64,000 nucleotides of DNA from a bacterium (GTDB lineage Bacteria > Pseudomonadota > Alphaproteobacteria > Caulobacterales > Hyphomonadaceae). The stretch spans positions 1 to 64,000 of the forward strand of contig WGML01000004.1 of assembly GCA_016125045.1 (NCBI GenBank), written 5' to 3'. Made by a program: the position numbers and the translations under genes. The notes beneath the pieces are model-generated. The model searched no databases. It worked only from the letters and a program-made list of their open reading frames with translations, and was not told the DNA's origin. Of this stretch, positions 63,904-64,000 are shown piece after piece (position 1 is the stretch's first letter; the number at the start of each line of letters is the position of its first letter).

Positions 63904-64000
63904 CCTCCCGCCTTCATGACCTCGTTGACCGGGACCATATTCTTGGAGAAGCCTGTCGACTCGCGCCGCTCCTCGCCCTTGAAGCCCGCGGGATTGTGGC
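63900..64000 (-). CDS. C-terminal end of an unidentified protein (runs off the window)
   Basis: Frame open from the window edge to TGA at 63900-63902, reading HNPAGFKGEERRESTGFSKN then MVPVNEVMKAGG. Too short to identify. Same strand as the PleC-like kinase and coupled to the small frame at 63799-63903. Confidence 0.5.
   Translation of the reverse strand, partial: HNPAGFKGEERRESTGFSKNMVPVNEVMKAGG

Noticed and set aside
1-64000. tRNA, rRNA or riboswitch genes
   Set aside because: None could be recognised by reading for tRNA T-loop sequences, rRNA stretches or known leader motifs.

Overview
The window is high-GC DNA with dense genes, overlapping ATGA/GTGA junctions and alphaproteobacterial marker families (DUF2336, DUF1491, a PleC-like cell-cycle kinase, the order ccmI-ccmE-ccmF-ccmH-degP-response regulator-kinase-glnE, and a gene transfer agent head-tail cluster). 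The best guess is a Caulobacterales/Maricaulales/Parvularculales-type alphaproteobacterium. That placement is inference from gene content only.

Layout. 1-478 is a non-coding stretch with a 157-bp direct duplication of palindromic repeats. 479-26923 is ordinary chromosome: sufE, a cupin lipoprotein, conserved unknowns, a membrane histidine kinase, a TIR-TM-MORN protein, an SDR, DUF1491 plus nitroreductase, prfC, a lower-GC nucleotidyltransferase, rsgA, a lipoprotein-like glutathione S-transferase, two cytochromes P450, an MscS channel, a DUF2336 protein, an ABC-F ATPase, a class A penicillin-binding protein, and a frameshifted delta-class carbonic anhydrase.

27094-45402 is an RcGTA-type gene transfer agent cluster read left to right: a gp1-like small terminase, TerL, portal, gp3.5, protease, capsid, gp6, gp8, gp9, gp11, gp12, gp13, gp14 and gp15. 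It looks inactivated. A 1,324-bp IS3-family element with 26-bp perfect inverted repeats and a 3-bp CGG target duplication splits gp8. A deletion joins the first ~57 codons of gp9 (major tail protein) to the last ~65 codons of gp11 (tape measure), so the rest of gp9, the gp10 region and most of gp11 are gone. No gp7 is seen. Host-type genes sit between the GTA genes: a lipoprotein and a DUF3147 membrane protein between TerL and portal, an outer-membrane beta-barrel before the protease, a secreted protein before the capsid, and an SDR after the capsid. Two of these end in clear intrinsic terminators. A small minus-strand reading frame with a strong Shine-Dalgarno overlaps the gp1/TerL junction.

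45572-61465 returns to host genes: a DnaJ-class co-chaperone, a PepSY / PhoP-like / PhoQ-like operon with a candidate direct-repeat operator, cytochrome c maturation (ccmI, ccmE, ccmF, ccmH), a DegP protease, a second OmpR-type two-component pair (FeuP/FeuQ-like by position) whose start codon lies in a perfect inverted repeat, glnE, and an ECF sigma / membrane protein / periplasmic metal-sensor-like trio. The window closes with a PleC-like PAS histidine kinase on the minus strand and the tail end of an upstream gene.

The most striking observations are the way the GTA locus has been broken, the interleaved host genes inside it, the bacterial delta-carbonic anhydrase with a single-base frameshift, and the TIR protein that spans a membrane and ends in MORN-like repeats.
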